A program made the translations under genes and the position numbers. DNA of 64,000 nt from Gambelia wislizenii (lineage: Eukaryota > Chordata > Lepidosauria > Squamata > Crotaphytidae), in contig JAUMIR010000004.1 in the NCBI GenBank assembly GCA_030847615.1, positions 226,032,501 to 226,096,500 on the forward strand, read 5' to 3'. Below are positions 1 through 12,136 of the stretch, piece after piece; within the stretch, counting starts at the first letter, position 1; every line of letters starts with the position of its first letter. The notes beneath the pieces are model-generated. The model was not told where the DNA came from. It ran no database searches and saw only the letters and a list, made by a program, of their open reading frames with translations.

Positions 1-133
1 TCCTCTAAGGCTGAGAGCATGACTTGCCCAAGGCCACCCAATGGGTTTCTGTGGCCAAAAAAAAAGGATTTGAACCCAGGTCTATCAGTCTTAGCCCAAC
101 ACTCAAACCACTACACCACATGGGCTCCTCATA
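1..133 (-). repeat. Sauria-type tRNA-derived SINE, cut by the window edge
   Basis: Reading the minus strand, it starts with a tRNA-like head with A box near 110-125 and B box (complement of GATTTGAACCC) near 67-77, then the conserved body GGCCTTGGGCAAGTCA. The tail lies outside the window. Confidence 0.75.
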
Positions 134-276
134 CACTGCAAATAACCATATCTCAAACTAAAAGTCAGACCTCATACTACAAACTCCTCAGGCTTCGAAT
201 TCCAAACCAGGCCTCAAATTCCAAACCATCCATGCTGCAAGGCCTCAAACTACAAACTAGGTCTCATATTAAAAAC

Positions 277-484
277 GTTGTTGTTGTATGCCTTCAAGTT
301 GATTCTTTTGGCAAGCCTATCCTAGTTTTTCTTGAAGTTTGTCACCACTGCTTTCCTCTAAGGCTGAGAGAGGGTGACTTGCTGAAGGTCACCTAGTGGA
401 TTTCCGTGGCTAAGCAAAGATTCAAACATAGGTTTCCCAGAGTCTTAGTCCAACAGCCAAACCACTACATCATACTGGCTTTCT
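277..484 (-). repeat. Sauria-type tRNA-derived SINE
   Basis: Minus-strand copy with tRNA-like head at 405-484, conserved 'AGGTGACCTTCAGCAAG' body, and a tail ending in ACAACAAC (GTTGTTGTTG at 278-287). The tail resembles the 3' end of Bov-B LINEs, the usual partner of squamate SINEs. It is diverged from the other copies. Confidence 0.75.
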
Positions 485-717
485 TTAAATACCTGAAGGA
501 ATATCAGGTGCTTCTTGAGCTAACTGATGTGAGAGACCAACAAATCCCTCTAATAATGTGCCAGGAATTAGCACCATGTTTGCATCCATTGACCACTATT
601 GGTTTTTTTCCCTTTCTTTCCTGGAAACTCACCACGGACCAGCACTGGTCCAGAGACCACCACTTTGAGTAACATTGATATGGGCTAAGCTTGTTTTCTG
701 CTGCTGCAGAGACTAAC

Positions 718-960
718 CAGTGGGTTCAGATTGCAAGAAAAGAGATTCCACCTAAAGGTGAGGAAGCACTTCCAGACTATAAGAGCTGTACAAGAGTAGA
801 ATACGGTACCTCAGAAGGTAGTGGACTCTTCTTCCGTAGAGGTCTTTAAATAGAGGTTGGAGGTCTGTCTCTTAGAGGTGCTTTAACTGTGGATTGCAGC
901 ATGATAAGGGGTTGGACTAGATGGCCTTTGAGGTACATTCTAACTCTATACCATGATCAT
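718..960 (+). repeat. CR1 LINE 3' end, old copy
   Basis: Contains the degraded CR1 C-terminal and 3' UTR phrases: 'gattccacct', 'taagagctgtaca', 'ggtctttaaatagaggttgg', 'ggttggactagatggcc', and a terminal 'taccatgatcat' standing for the CR1 ATTCTATGATTCT end. No open frame remains. Confidence 0.75.
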
Positions 961-1327
961 TAGAGGTGTGGGAAGCATGCATAACCTTTCTGGGTTGTTT
1001 TTTTCTGGGATACCTCCCAAAGCTCAGGTATGTTAATTTTTTACACTCCCAGCTTCTAGATGTTGAGAATTTTAAAAGGAAAAGTAAACAACTTGGGAAG
1101 AACTTACAGAAGTACCCAAAGAAACAAAAATGAGTGCTATGGCTAACAAGTTTATTTTATCATCACAAGAGCTCATACTAAAACATATTTGTTAGGTTGT
1201 ATGATACTGTAATTTAAAAGTGTAATTTTAATTTTGCTAGTTGTTTATGTCACTACCATTGACATTACATTCAGTGATATATGGGAATTACAATTTATGA
1301 ATAACATTAGTATAGAAAACATGACTA
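961..1327. other. Unassigned intronic sequence
   Basis: AT-rich, no recognisable repeat ends, no protein-like frame. Confidence 0.5.
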
Positions 1328-1870
1328 GGGCTCATCTACACAAGTCAAAATATGCCGGCTCCCCGCTGGAGTATCCTGGCCGTGGATCAGGCCTGTTGTT
1401 CCCCTGTTCCTTCCACAAAATGGGAGGAAGTCCTGATGGGCATGCTGGCCCCATCACTGCATCTGCCGCTGCCATCTTCAGTGCCCTCCCGGCATCAGGG
1501 AAGCTGGCCTCAACATGTGGCCAAGGCCCCCTACATGTGGCCAGCCTTGGTCACATGCTGTGGGCCTCCTTCTTGCCTTCCAGGAGAACCAGAAAGACTG
1601 TAGCAGCAGCGAGGGCCAGCCTGCCGGGACAGACTCCTGCATACATGCAGGGCCCGATCTGTTTTTTTTTTATGGTCGTACAAATCAGGTATTATTTTAA
1701 AATGGTCTATCGGGCCCTCCCCCGTCTTCCCCCTATGTGAGCTCCATATCTGCCCTGGGGGTGGTGAGGACTGCCCCGGGGGCAGAACAGGGCAAATGCC
1801 CTGCATCATCAGGATTGCAGGGCTCTGAGATGGGGCAAGATGGGAGTATATTGCCCATCTAGACAAGCCC
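1328..1870. mobile_element. MITE with GGGCTYRTCTA-type termini, GC-rich interior
   Basis: Left end GGGCTCATCTACACAAG and right end (complement) GGGCTTGTCTAGATGGG are inverted. Flanks are CTA and TAA, so no clear target duplication remains. The interior is GC-rich, unlike its surroundings, and several overlapping open frames there are products of that composition. The termini resemble those of the PIF/Harbinger-like MITEs at 5291, 49982, 51855 and 62031, but the interior is different. Confidence 0.55.
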
Positions 1871-3541
1871 TAAGGATTCTGTATGGTCTGGTGCGGGAGG
1901 AGGTCAATGGAGGTGTTGCCATGAGTTACCACACTGGGCGACAGCAACCCTTGTGATGCCACTGCCTTCTGCAGTCCTTATTCCTCTCCTCCTCCTCAGA
2001 AGGAAAGCGAAAGGGGAAGCTAGATGTTCTTAATCTGCAGTGGTTGTCCTTTTCTGTTACTAGGTGATGGACAGAGGGGGAGGATAGCTTGGCCGACCAA
2101 TACAATGTGCTGGGAATGCCATGATCCAGAGAACAGGGCATCTGAAAAATTTTGGCTAACTGTGAATGAGGCAGCATGCTAGTTCATGATGTTTAGTCAC
2201 TTGCATTTGGTTACTCCTGTGAGTTGGGATGGTTGTAAACATACTGTAGCCCTTCCCTCTGTGATTTGTTTATCATGACATGCAAACCAAGAACTCTGGC
2301 TTGTCTCTACTCTGACAAGCTGGCATCATAACATACTGTTTCTTCTTGGATGATTTTCATTTATTTTTATTAATTGAAATATTTATATCCTAACCCATAT
2401 CAGAATATCTCAGGCCAGCATACAAAAGAATCAGTTTAAAACAGTTTTAAACAACAAGGAAAGTGTTGAGGGGGAGGGGAAAAGTTATGAAAAATATGTA
2501 GAAAACATCCTTCTAGAATTTTAAAGGGGAAACTGCCCAAAATACTATTCAGGCAGTGCTTGCCAAACCAGTACTATATTCATCATAAACATGGCACAGT
2601 GTGGTGCTTTTACAAATTGTAAGAGGACACATTCCTGCCAAGAGAGCTTACTACGACCCTGAAAGCAATAAGAAAAGTATCATTTTATTTCCTGTGTTGG
2701 AAAGGGGTGGAGGTGATGGTGGTAAATTTGCTTATGTACAAACTGCAGCACTGGTGGAACATTACTGGTTTATTGACTGCACTCATCATTTTATTTCAGT
2801 TGAGTCTGTATGTGGGGGGAACCCTCATGTGACACTTAGTCCTGTTTGAACTCATATAGGGAACTGATTTACTGATTCATATATGGACTAAGTCACTGAA
2901 GGTTATAAAATAATGCTCTCTAGAAGTTTAGGGATATTGTATCTTTTTAATGTGGCCTGTTCTCCATTTCTTCGGTAGTGGTATCCAATAGAGAATACCA
3001 AAGTGATTCTCAGATAATGAACCTTGAGCATAACAGCTACAAAATTGTTTAAATGCTTTTCTAGTTTCCAGAGCCTAGAGGCCTGCTCTGACAAGTTGAT
3101 GAGATGCTAACAATAAATCATTTTGTAAAACTGGTTAGATCTGCTCTTTTGCAGTGCAGTTCATGTATTTACTATATCAATCATGATTGAGAATGAAATA
3201 CAGAGGCATTCTATGCAGGTACATCTTTACATCTGTTCCTGTTTCTAGTACTGCAATCCTGAGGTTAATTATTTTGCCTCTGGAGTAATGTAGCTTTTCT
3301 GTGTACCTTTCTTATAAAATGACTCTCTCACACTTTTAATATCCCCCAGTTCCCTTTCCCTCTGAGCTTTTTCTAGCCTGTGATAATTCTCCTTTTCATA
3401 AAAGTGGAGGTCATAAATTGTAGATGATATATTGTGGAGCTCCTATACTAAAAGCAGCTAGATTTCTTTCACTTAATTTTTAGCAGTGCATTTTAGAAAT
3501 ATTTTTATTAGTGTTTCTATTGTTAGTAGAGAGATAAAATG

Positions 3542-3543
<2 letters not shown>
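1871..3543. other. Unassigned intronic sequence
   Basis: AT-rich. A stretch at 2345-2460 (ATTTATTTTTATTAATTG...GGCCAGCATACAAAAGAATCAGTTTAAAAC) resembles an old, poly-A/T-rich LINE or SINE end, but I cannot name it. The 82-codon frame at 2601-2849 has no recognisable features. Confidence 0.4.
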
Positions 3544-3573
<30 letters not shown>

Positions 3574-3574
3574 C
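3544..3574. repeat. (TA)n microsatellite
   Basis: About 15 uninterrupted TA units. Confidence 0.95.
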
Positions 3575-4557
3575 ACAATGGCTTTGATCCAAAATCCACA
3601 TTTGCTTGAATTTGAGTCATTTTCTCTGTTTCCCCCCCACTCCTAAATTTCTATCAATTTCCCATCTACTGCAGTGTCCTTTGCCAAATCCCAAGCTATT
3701 TCACAGGGTCTTAAGAAGCTGAGGAGGAAAATACCGGGGACTCTGATATGGAGAAGGAAGCAGGAGGGTCTGACCTTATGGGCATACTCCCATTTCTACT
3801 TCACTGGATGTAAGCCTGTGGCTCATTCTTTCAGGGCTCATATTGAGAATCAGTTGGACTCACTTGTTAGCATGGTTATTTCTAGATACAGATCAGGAAA
3901 TTTCATTACTAGCATAACCAAGGTCTGCCTCCACATTCCCCAGAGGGCTGCTGGTATCACATACCATTGTAATAAAACCTGATGGAGAAGAAAGGTACAC
4001 CAAACAACATGTTCAGAAGACAATTAGGTCAATTAGAAGACATCTTCTCTCCAATCATATAGATGAATTGGAGAACCTTTTGGGGCCCAAGGGACAAATA
4101 GATTCTGGGCACATACATTAGAGGCCACCTGAGAACAGGGAACCTTCCCAGTACTAACATGTAGCCCAGAACAACATTGCCAAAACAAACACAGTGTGCA
4201 TACATTATATATAAAACTAGTATAGCTGTACCCACTATAACATATGTTGTTAAGTGCCCTGCTGGGGTTTCAAGCAGTGGTTGTGGTGTGCAGCTTGGAG
4301 TGGCAGCATTCCTTTCACACGGTTCAACTACGTGGTATTATTTTAGGGGGGAAATTGCATTGTTTTGCATGTGGGTGGTGAGTGGCTGAGGGAGTGAGAG
4401 GAGGGAGGGGCCCTCATGAGGCTGGGGATATAGATGCAGATTGAGTGGCAGCAGTGGATTGTGAGGTAGAGAGGGAATTTTCATGTGGGTGGTGATTGGT
4501 TGGGTGTGTTTCCTGAGGAAACACACTGGGAGAGGAAACATACCCAAGCATTTTATA
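3575..4557. other. Unassigned intronic sequence
   Basis: No named repeat recognised. 4340-4500 is G/T- and G/A-rich low-complexity sequence with a repeated 'catgtgggtggtgattgg' phrase at 4368 and 4483. Confidence 0.4.
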
Positions 4558-4559
4558 TA

Positions 4560-4788
4560 CAGTTGTCCCTTCATATTCGCTGGGGTTTAGTTCCAGGACC
4601 CCCTGTGAATACCAAAATCCGTGAATACTCAAGTCCCATTATATGCAATGACATAGGAAAATGGTGCCCCTTATATAAGATGGTAAAATCAAGGTTTGCT
4701 TTTGGGATTATTATTTTTTAAAGAATATTTCAAGCCATGAATACTTAAATCTGTGGATACCACATTCGTGGATACAGAGGGACAACTG
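4560..4788 (+). mobile_element. Tigger/pogo-type MITE (229 bp), TA target duplication
   Basis: Ends are CAGTTGTCCCTTCATATTCG and, inverted, CAGTTGTCCCTCTGTATCC. TA lies on both sides (4558-4559, 4789-4790). The phrases 'accaaaatccgtgaatactcaagtccca' and 'tctgtggatacc' are those of Tigger-derived MER2-like elements. No transposase is encoded. The copy at 19382-19610 is the same length in opposite orientation. Confidence 0.85.
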
Positions 4789-4790
4789 TA

Positions 4791-5287
4791 TATAGATGTG
4801 TGTGTTTATGTGTAATGTCCATGTTTCTCCATATCTATTTATCTACTGTGCGTATGTGTGTATCCTCCCTTGGAGGGAGGGAGGGAAAGACTGCCTCCTA
4901 CCTCTTCACTGCAGGCAGGTTTATTTAAAGCTGCCATTTGGGGTGGGTTTGAAGGGGTGATTGGTATGATGAGGAGGGAAGGGTTATCACCTCCCACTCT
5001 AGCAAAAACACTTCTTTGAAAATCACCCTCTGCACTGCAGTGATGACTTTAAAAGCTTTCACTTGGGATTTTTAAAGCGTTAGTTCAGCATTGAAGGGTG
5101 GTAGGGAAAGCTGTTATTGAAATAAGGGATTTTCAGCAGAGAAAATGGGAGACAGAACAAGGACTTCCTGTGCATTATATTTGACCCCAAAGCCAGAGGT
5201 TTCCCATCCCTGGCATAAATCCATGGCAATGGCTGACGGGGGGGCTGATCCATAGGTATGTGTTATTCCCCAGGAGAAAGTGGAACT
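4791..5287. other. Unassigned intronic sequence
   Basis: No gene or clear repeat ends. Short homopurine stretch GGAGGGAGGGAGGGAAAG at 4872-4889. Confidence 0.4.
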
Positions 5288-5290
5288 TTA

Positions 5291-5907
5291 TGTCCCGTCT
5301 ACACAAAGGGTAAAAAATCTGTACAGGGGTTAAAAAATTCGAAAAGGCAGGTATTGGAATGTGTATGATCTGTCTACATGGCTAAACTCCCCCCTAAACT
5401 CTGTATGACGCCCTAGCCAGCTGGCCACAGCAAGCAATCTACCCGGCGGTTTTAAATCTCTTGCCCCCCCTTTTTTTTTTTACTTAAAAAGCTCCCTGTG
5501 ATGCAGACAGTCATTAGTACGTCTTTACAACATAAAATAAAAATGAAAAACCGTTAAAATTGCCATTTGACAGACTTACCGGACCCTCATGTAGCTTGGA
5601 ATCCAACATGGTGGCTACTGCCGATTCCCCTCTTTGCTAGTCCCACCCCCTCTGCTCGGCCAGCCAATCAGGTTACATTGCCTGTTCATATCTGTTCGAA
5701 CGGGGGTGTACAAATGATCACTCGCTTGATAACCATACGGATTTTAATGAGATCCAGATGAAGCACCGAATCTGCTGCTCACGGACTTCAGGGTGAGTTT
5801 TGCCACCACCACCCCCCCATGACTCATGTGTGTTCGAATGGCCATGTGTACAGATCATCGATCTTTTGAACGCTTTTCGGAATTTTTTTTATCATATAGA
5901 CAGCACC
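5291..5907 (-). mobile_element. PIF/Harbinger-like MITE (617 bp), TTA target duplication
   Basis: Termini TGTCCCGTCTACAC and (inverted) GGTGCTGTCTATATG; TTA flanks at 5288-5290 and 5908-5910. The interior contains, in reverse orientation, the phrase CTGATTGGCTG and the block around 'cgaacaggcagtgtaatctgattgg' seen at 62245-62275, and so belongs to one family with 49982, 51855 and 62031. No transposase frame. Confidence 0.75.
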
Positions 5908-6129
5908 TTAGACTGATCAGACCTTTATTCCAAAAGTGAATTCAGTCTTTCATGAAAATTTTCCATCCATAATTCTGCTCAAACTCAGTGCATGTGTAAG
6001 TAATGGTACTGGCCCAAGATGCCCAGAGCTCTGTTGTTTTTATTTCAAGAGCTGTTATTTGTTACTTTTAGTGACAGATCACTGAGGAAGACAGTATCTG
6101 CTATATGATAGGTTTGTACTATATCTGGA

Positions 6130-6302
6130 TGAAGGAGCCTGTGTGGTGTAGTCTAGGTTTGAATATTGGACTAGAATTTTGGAGGATCAGGATTTGAAAC
6201 CCCCGGGTGACACTGGGCAAGTCAAACTCTCTCAGCCTTAGGGGAGATCAATGACAAACCTCCTCTGAACGAGTCTTGCTAAGAAAACTCAGGTTATCAT
6301 AA
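6130..6302 (+). repeat. Sauria-type SINE, 3' part lost
   Basis: tRNA-like head (GTGGTGTAGTCTAGG...GGATTTGAAACCC), then 'gggtgacactgggcaagtcaaactctctcagcc' and 'ctaagaaaactcagg'. The Bov-B-like end is missing. Confidence 0.75.
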
Positions 6303-6857
6303 ATTGAAGCTAACTTGTATATAAAAACAAAAATGCCATTACGGCGTAGAAAATGCATAGTTTTGGAGATACCAGACTCTTGTGAAGATGCTTCCCACAG
6401 GATAGACACTGCAGTGGCTTTCAGGGGAAGGGTATCCATAGAAGAGTTATGTGAAGCAGTCATAGAGGTCTCTCTTCAAAATTTCACAAAACTGTTTTAA
6501 ATTGATGTGTTCTTATTTGCAGGCTCTGCTTTGACAGAATTGTTTGGAACAATTCATATCTGTTAATACTGGGTGTTTTTTTCAGTCCACTTAGGATGGC
6601 ACTGCTCTTACCCATTCTGAAATATCTTCCAGGAAACAAAAGAGAAAGGGATATTTCCTTCCATAAATTCCCGATCTCTGTATCTCCCAAAGGGCATTCC
6701 ACCCACCACTCTATTATTGTCTAGCAAAGCATGATTCTTTCCCTCAGGCTGATGCCTTGCTGTGCATGTAAAAGAGGTTGATAAGATTTGGGACAGATTC
6801 CTTCCTAACCTATTCATCCAAAATTATGCCTGTTATGTCCTTGGCTGTTTAAAATAA
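6303..6857. other. Unassigned intronic sequence
   Basis: Several 60-72 codon frames on both strands overlap each other here; none has a recognisable domain. Confidence 0.4.
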
Positions 6858-6890
6858 GGAGGGAGGGAAGGAAGGAAGGAAGGAAGGAGG
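6858..6890. repeat. (GGAA)n/(GGGA)n microsatellite
   Basis: Runs of GGGA and GGAA units, purine only. Confidence 0.9.
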
Positions 6891-6944
6891 AGCTAGTAAG
6901 CTTCGTAGAGCAGGATAGCAATTGGATCCTGCCTGCACTACACA

Positions 6945-7115
6945 GTTATAAAACTATTATTCCTCTTAAATTGCAATTGGAACATCCTGTGGAATCCTGG
7001 GATTTGTAGTTTAGAGAGAGGTATTTAGAATTCTTAGCCAGAGACTTCAATTATCCAACCAAACTACAAACCCTGGGATTCCACAGGAATAGCCATGGCA
7101 GTTAGAGTGGAATCA
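6945..7115. mobile_element. Fold-back MITE with long terminal inverted repeats
   Basis: 'tgtggaatcctgggatttgtagtttag' at 6989-7015 is mirrored by 'actacaaaccctgggattccaca' at 7062-7084, giving an almost palindromic element. Same family as 49612-49808. These short imperfect palindromes are typical non-autonomous DNA transposons of squamates. Confidence 0.6.
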
Positions 7116-9184
7116 GTGGCAGCACTAGGCAGGTGCGGAGAGGCCGAACCACACCAGGTGACATGTCAGGGGAGGGGTGGCACCTGACTTAGTGACGCAA
7201 CAGAGTAAAATCATAGCATTCCTTCTAAAAGCACCCCAGAAGGAGATGCTGTCTGAAAAGTGGTGGAATGCCCTCTAGGACACACACAGAACAAATAAAC
7301 TCAGTGAGAAACTTCTCTTTTCATCTAATCACTGTATGGTAGCCAAAATACTGGGAGGTGGGAGAGCAAGAAAGGGACCAGCCTTCAGGTGTTCTTTCAG
7401 CATCCCTGCATGTAAGCAAGTCACAAATTGACAGGCTAAGTAATTTGTAGTTGTATATTTTTAAGGAACACTGTCATTTGTCAATTATTCCACTGATTTT
7501 CAGTCTTCCTTCTTCTGCTTCACAACTTTTTCTCTTTGATTGCTGGCTTGTTAGCTGTGATATATATTTTATTACATGCTACAGATGTGTTTAACATCTT
7601 CTACAACATCAAAGTTCTTATGCAACTGATCATTTAAAAAGCTGCGTATAAGATTGTGAAGTGCATTATTAGGGGATTTGCAGAGAATTATAAATTGTTT
7701 GCTACAGATTGATTTTGTTAATCAAACAGATCAAGAGAAGGGAGCTGAGAGAGCTATTACTGTTCATGGGAGATGTGGCAGTGATAAAACATTGATAGTT
7801 ATTAATTGGTAAGCTTGGTGGAGCTTGATTTGGTAACAACGAAGATAGATGTAAATATATTTCCTGTCTATATATGTTATCTCAAAATTTTAGTTACTGA
7901 ACTCCTCGCTGGCTTCTCTCATACATTTTAAAAATTCAGCACAGCACAATTATACTCACTTTTCATCAAGTGGGATGATAGAGACTCTTTAAAAGGTAGT
8001 GTTGAGAAGTGGAATACTAGGACAATATTTTATTAACCTTCATGTGCTGAGAAAGAGAGAAAATGTATGAGTTGTAGAGCATTTTCTGCTAATGCCAGTT
8101 TATTGTGGATCAGGCTCAGAGTTAGCATAAAATGTCAATCTTGTGTTTCCTGACCCCAGTGAGAATTGCCACACACACCCCATGGAAGAAATTTGAATAT
8201 TCCCAAATACTGGCAGCCAGCACATGTCACTTATGCTTCCCTTATTCAGTGTGCTTAAAAAAAAACAACACGCTCAGCATGGGACATTTTTTGTCCCAAA
8301 TGCCTTACACTGACTGAAATGATATACCAGTGGCAAAAAACAAGAGGTCTCTTGAAACATTTTTCCTAAGTTTTTTTTTTTTAAGTATATGGCAGGTGAC
8401 AGAAATTTGGGGAAACTGGTTACTGTTCTATTATATAAAGGTAGTTTGTTAAATTTGAAAAGCAGTGAGCAAATAAAAAATTAAGGGGACACAGCAAGCA
8501 AAATTCAGAGGAATAATATCTGATGGGTCCTTTTCATATTACATTTACAGCCAGGATTTTTTCTACACCAAAAAATGTTATATAAGAAATCCCAAACTGT
8601 GTATTACAACCTGCATCATCCTTCCTGGAAACTAGGAGGGTGAAGCTGCTGTGGAGTGCAACTACATTAAGCCCAGGTTGCTTGATGTAGCCTAAGACCA
8701 GCCATACCGACATGACAGATTTGAGGCAAGCAGAAACCTATCATTTTTTAAAAAACTGCATGTTGTTTCACAATTTACAGCAGTTTCCAGAGTGGACTTT
8801 GGTTGAACATTTTCCAGAGGTATTTCATAGGTTCCAACTAAAAAATAGGTTTAGCACATTTTTAGAAGTGCTCTCTCAAGTGGGGAAAAATATTATTCAT
8901 CACAGCACATTATTTTCCCCACCTATATATCTTGCATTTAAAGTGCTGTGTTTTCTGATTGGACATTAGAAGATAAAGTTGGGCTTAATATGCCAGTCTG
9001 ATTGCTGAGACATATATTTCTGAGGAAATCCCATTGTAGGAGGGAAACAGAAAAGAAATGCCACAGAAACAAATCAGTGTAACCAGTGAACTAAACTGGT
9101 GGCTATCGATATTTCTCCCATGGTTTTCTTAACTAAACTAGCATTCTAGCTTAATAAAGTGGGAGCAGCAATTCATCCAGAATC
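7116..9184. other. Unassigned intronic sequence
   Basis: Mostly AT-rich unique-looking sequence. 8712-8969 holds an 85-codon frame with no recognisable domain and AT-driven composition, so I do not call it a gene. No repeat boundaries were recognised. Confidence 0.4.
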
Positions 9185-9312
9185 ATAGCTACTCTGTGAA
9201 GTAGGTTAAGCGGGGTGCTAGTAACTTGTCCAAAGTCACACAGTTAATTTCAAAGTGGAACATGAATTTGAACCGTGATGTCTCCCATTGAAACACTATA
9301 TTGCACTGCACA
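9185..9312 (-). repeat. MIR/CORE-like ancient SINE fragment
   Basis: The minus strand shows the MIR-like head and body: B box (complement of TTTGAACCGTGAT), then 'tgtgtgactttggacaagtt'. It is diverged and truncated. Confidence 0.55.
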
Positions 9313-10377
9313 TGCTGTGTAGTGAAGTGACTAGATCAGGGTTGGACAACTGCCAGAGCTTGTCTTCCCATGGGATCTTGAAGGGCCATTTTAACGCCAC
9401 ACCCCCCCCCCCGTTGAAATAGCATTTTCTCCTAAATCTCTAGTTTAAAAGGGAAGTGTTTTTAATTTTAAAATTAATTAATTGAATATTAATCTTTAAA
9501 ATCTTCTACTTCAATGTATGCATTTGAATACAATTTTTTTTAGCTTTTTCACATGTTCACCATATATAGTAAAATGTCCCTTCATGTTATTCACATTTCC
9601 AACATACATTTGAAACACTTGATACATTCCAGACAATTTCTCTGGCTTCATATACCAGTGATACATCATTTTATAAAAAAATTATTTAAGATCATAACCT
9701 AATATAAACTTCAGTCCCTATTTTCAAGCCTTTGTTATGCATTGATCCTGTCAAAAGCTTGGGAAAGGTGCTTGGTTGATTGGTTGGTTTTGGACAAGAA
9801 CTCAGAATCCTCTAGCCAACTGGCCATGCTACCTGGGGATTTCTGAGAGTTGTGATTTAAAGAAGTAATCTCTGATCTTATCTAAGGGTTATTGCCATTC
9901 TATACAAGAGTTTCGACATCCTTTATATATTTTTATTTTTCTTTGACAAAGATCCTCACTTTTCTGGAATATTTTTATCATAGCTGTAAGGGGTGACTGC
10001 TGAATACCTAGTAACTCTGTAATTTATGTTCCTTGCAAACAAATGCTCTCTCACATGCAAACATGTGCTGTGCACACTTACATTTTATTAATAGGAAAAA
10101 AAAGAAGTGTGTGTTCTCGACAAGAGTAATCCTCCTGTGGGTTCATGTAAGGTTAGGGGAAAAAAACAGCTGATAATTGTATATAATGTATTTGGGTTTG
10201 TTGGTACTGTATTTGTAGGTTTACTCTCCAAACCAAGCAAGATAAAGGATGGTGTTTTTTTTAATGTGTGTGTGGCATATGTGTGCACACACATATACAT
10301 TCTGACACTTTTGGTTGGGTTTTAAGTTGTAAAAGTAGCCATCTGCATTAAATCCATGGAAAAAAATATTTAGGGGC
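9313..10377. other. Unassigned intronic sequence with a possible hAT end
   Basis: 'tagatcagggttggacaactgc' at 9335-9356 resembles a hAT-type left end (CAGGGKTGGACAA), and a poly-C run follows at 9402-9412; no right end is seen. The remainder is AT-rich. 10260-10300 is GT/CA-rich. Confidence 0.35.
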
Positions 10378-11037
10378 AGCCATGTTAGCCATACAGAAAA
10401 ATAAAACAATCCACAAAAGAATGATATCTTTATTGGCCAACTGAGATTCACAAAACATCATGCAAGCTTTCAGACACAAATATTTGTAGATTTTCCTTGG
10501 GGGTTTTTCCGGGCTGTGAGGCTGTGTTCTGGAATAGTTTCTTTCTGATGTTTCGCCTGCATCTGTGGCTGGCATCTTCAGAGATCGGTTGCGCAGAAGT
10601 GTGTGGAGCTTACATATTGTGAACCCCTGTTGGGGAGGATATGTAAATTTGCATAATTGAATGGTTAGTTTCTGGGTATAGAAATGCAAGGATTATTAGT
10701 GCCTGTTTGGCTAATGGTTGGTTGATGGACCATTATCTGCTGGAAATCCCCTTGTCCCTGGGTGGAATTCCTTTGTAAGTGTTGCGTTTTGATTCTATTG
10801 TTTTTCAAAACTGGAAGCCAGATTTTGTTTACTTTTAAGGTTTCTTCTTTCCTGTTGAAGTTGTCCAGGTGTCTGTGGATTTCAATAGCTTCTCTGTGCA
10901 TTCTGACATGATAGCTGTTGGCCTGGTCCAGAATTTCTGTGTTTTTAAATAACATTTTGTGTCCAGGTTGGTTTATAACATGTTCTGCTACTGCTGATTT
11001 TTCTGGCTGGCCCAATCTGCAGTGTCTCCCATGCATT
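10378..11037 (-). mobile_element. Penelope-like element, 3' end (tail of GIY-YIG region plus 3' UTR)
   Basis: On the minus strand the frame beginning at 11036 encodes the C-terminal half of a Penelope-like GIY-YIG endonuclease region (HCRLGQPEKSAVAEHVINQ ... KEETLKVNKIWLPVLK), followed by a 3' UTR whose phrase 'gaaacatcagaaagaaactattcca' also occurs in the second copy at 39290-40700. The element is 5'-truncated at about 11037. 10378-10470 ('ggcagccatgttagcc ... tctttattggccaactgagattc') may be the element's own tail or an adjoining repeat. Confidence 0.8.
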
Positions 11038-11297
11038 TAAACCTCTGCAAGTTTTTGATTGTATGCATTACTACAATATAGATACATCGTTATTTTACTG
11101 CCTTCTTTCTTGTCTTGAATACAGTGAGGAGAAAAGTGGTGTATAAATTAAGTGATTGATTGAGTGATTGTGTTTAATTGAGGCCGTGAAAATGTCCAAA
11201 GTGTTATGTTTTAACAGCCTGAAAAGTCAACCTAGTATGAACATTTATAACAGAAATGGTGTCCAAATTTCAGATATAAATGGTGTTCCTTTGAGTA
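11038..11297. other. Unassigned intronic sequence
   Basis: Short unique-looking stretch with no named feature. Confidence 0.4.
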
Positions 11298-11700
11298 CAG
11301 TGGTACCATTAAAGATATACAATCATGAGTTTAACATTCACAGATTTGATTATTCACAGATTGTTTGCTGCTGCCCTACACCATCTTAAATAGGGACCTA
11401 TAAGTCTAACTTCAGTCCCGCCAGCCACCCGCTTCTGCCTTGCCAAGGAACCCTGCCTCCTCAAAGGCAGAAGCAGGTGGCTGGTGTGCTTCCCATGGTG
11501 GATACAAATGTATTGTGAACAGTACACCTGAATCCGTGGTGGGTTAAATCTGCAGATTGTACTACAGTATTTGTGTGAGTGTTAAATATGGTTTGGAGAG
11601 GTGGGGATATTTATGTTTTTTCCACTTTTGTGGGGGTCCTGTGCCCCAACTCCCATGACTGTGGAGGCACAACTGTATTCTCCCAGAATACATAACCGAC
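11298..11700. mobile_element. Tigger-related MITE remnants
   Basis: 'gtttaacattcacagatttgattattcacagattg' at 11330-11364 matches the inner part of the element at 61416-61616, and 'actgtggaggcacaactgta' at 11659-11678 resembles a Tigger-type right end. 'gaatccgtggtgggttaaatctgcag' at 11531-11556 is of the same style. Boundaries are uncertain and there may be two overlapping elements. Confidence 0.4.
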
Positions 11701-12136
11701 ATGTGCACTTCCCCTATCATTGCCCCCTTCATTGCAAAGGAGTAAGGTGGCTGATTTTTTCCTTTCAGGAAGGTACAGGTTACTCTTCCCATCTCTCTCA
11801 GCTCTATATACTTTTCAAAGCTGAGATCAGCATCCAAGATGCCAGTCAGTTTCAAAAGTACATAGAGTGGATAGAGTGTGTGGGAAGAGCATCACTACTG
11901 TCCATTTATCTTTCTGATATGTTTGGAGTGTAACATTATTAGGAATCAGCTAAAGAAACTTGAACATTTACGTGATTTCTGGTATAAACAACCATGGCAT
12001 CTTTTTACAAACATTGGAGAGCAAAGGCAAAAGGGAAAACATCTGTTTAAATTAACTTGACATATGGTTTTGGGTTGGATAGAAAATGTAACACTTTTAA
12101 ACTGACATAAAACATCATTGATAATAAGTAAAATGT
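11701..12136. other. Unassigned intronic sequence
   Basis: Overlapping short frames on both strands, none recognisable. Confidence 0.4.

Noticed and set aside
1234..1866. Overlapping frames of 168, 111 and 83 codons
   Set aside because: They lie in the GC-rich interior of a MITE, on both strands, without protein features.
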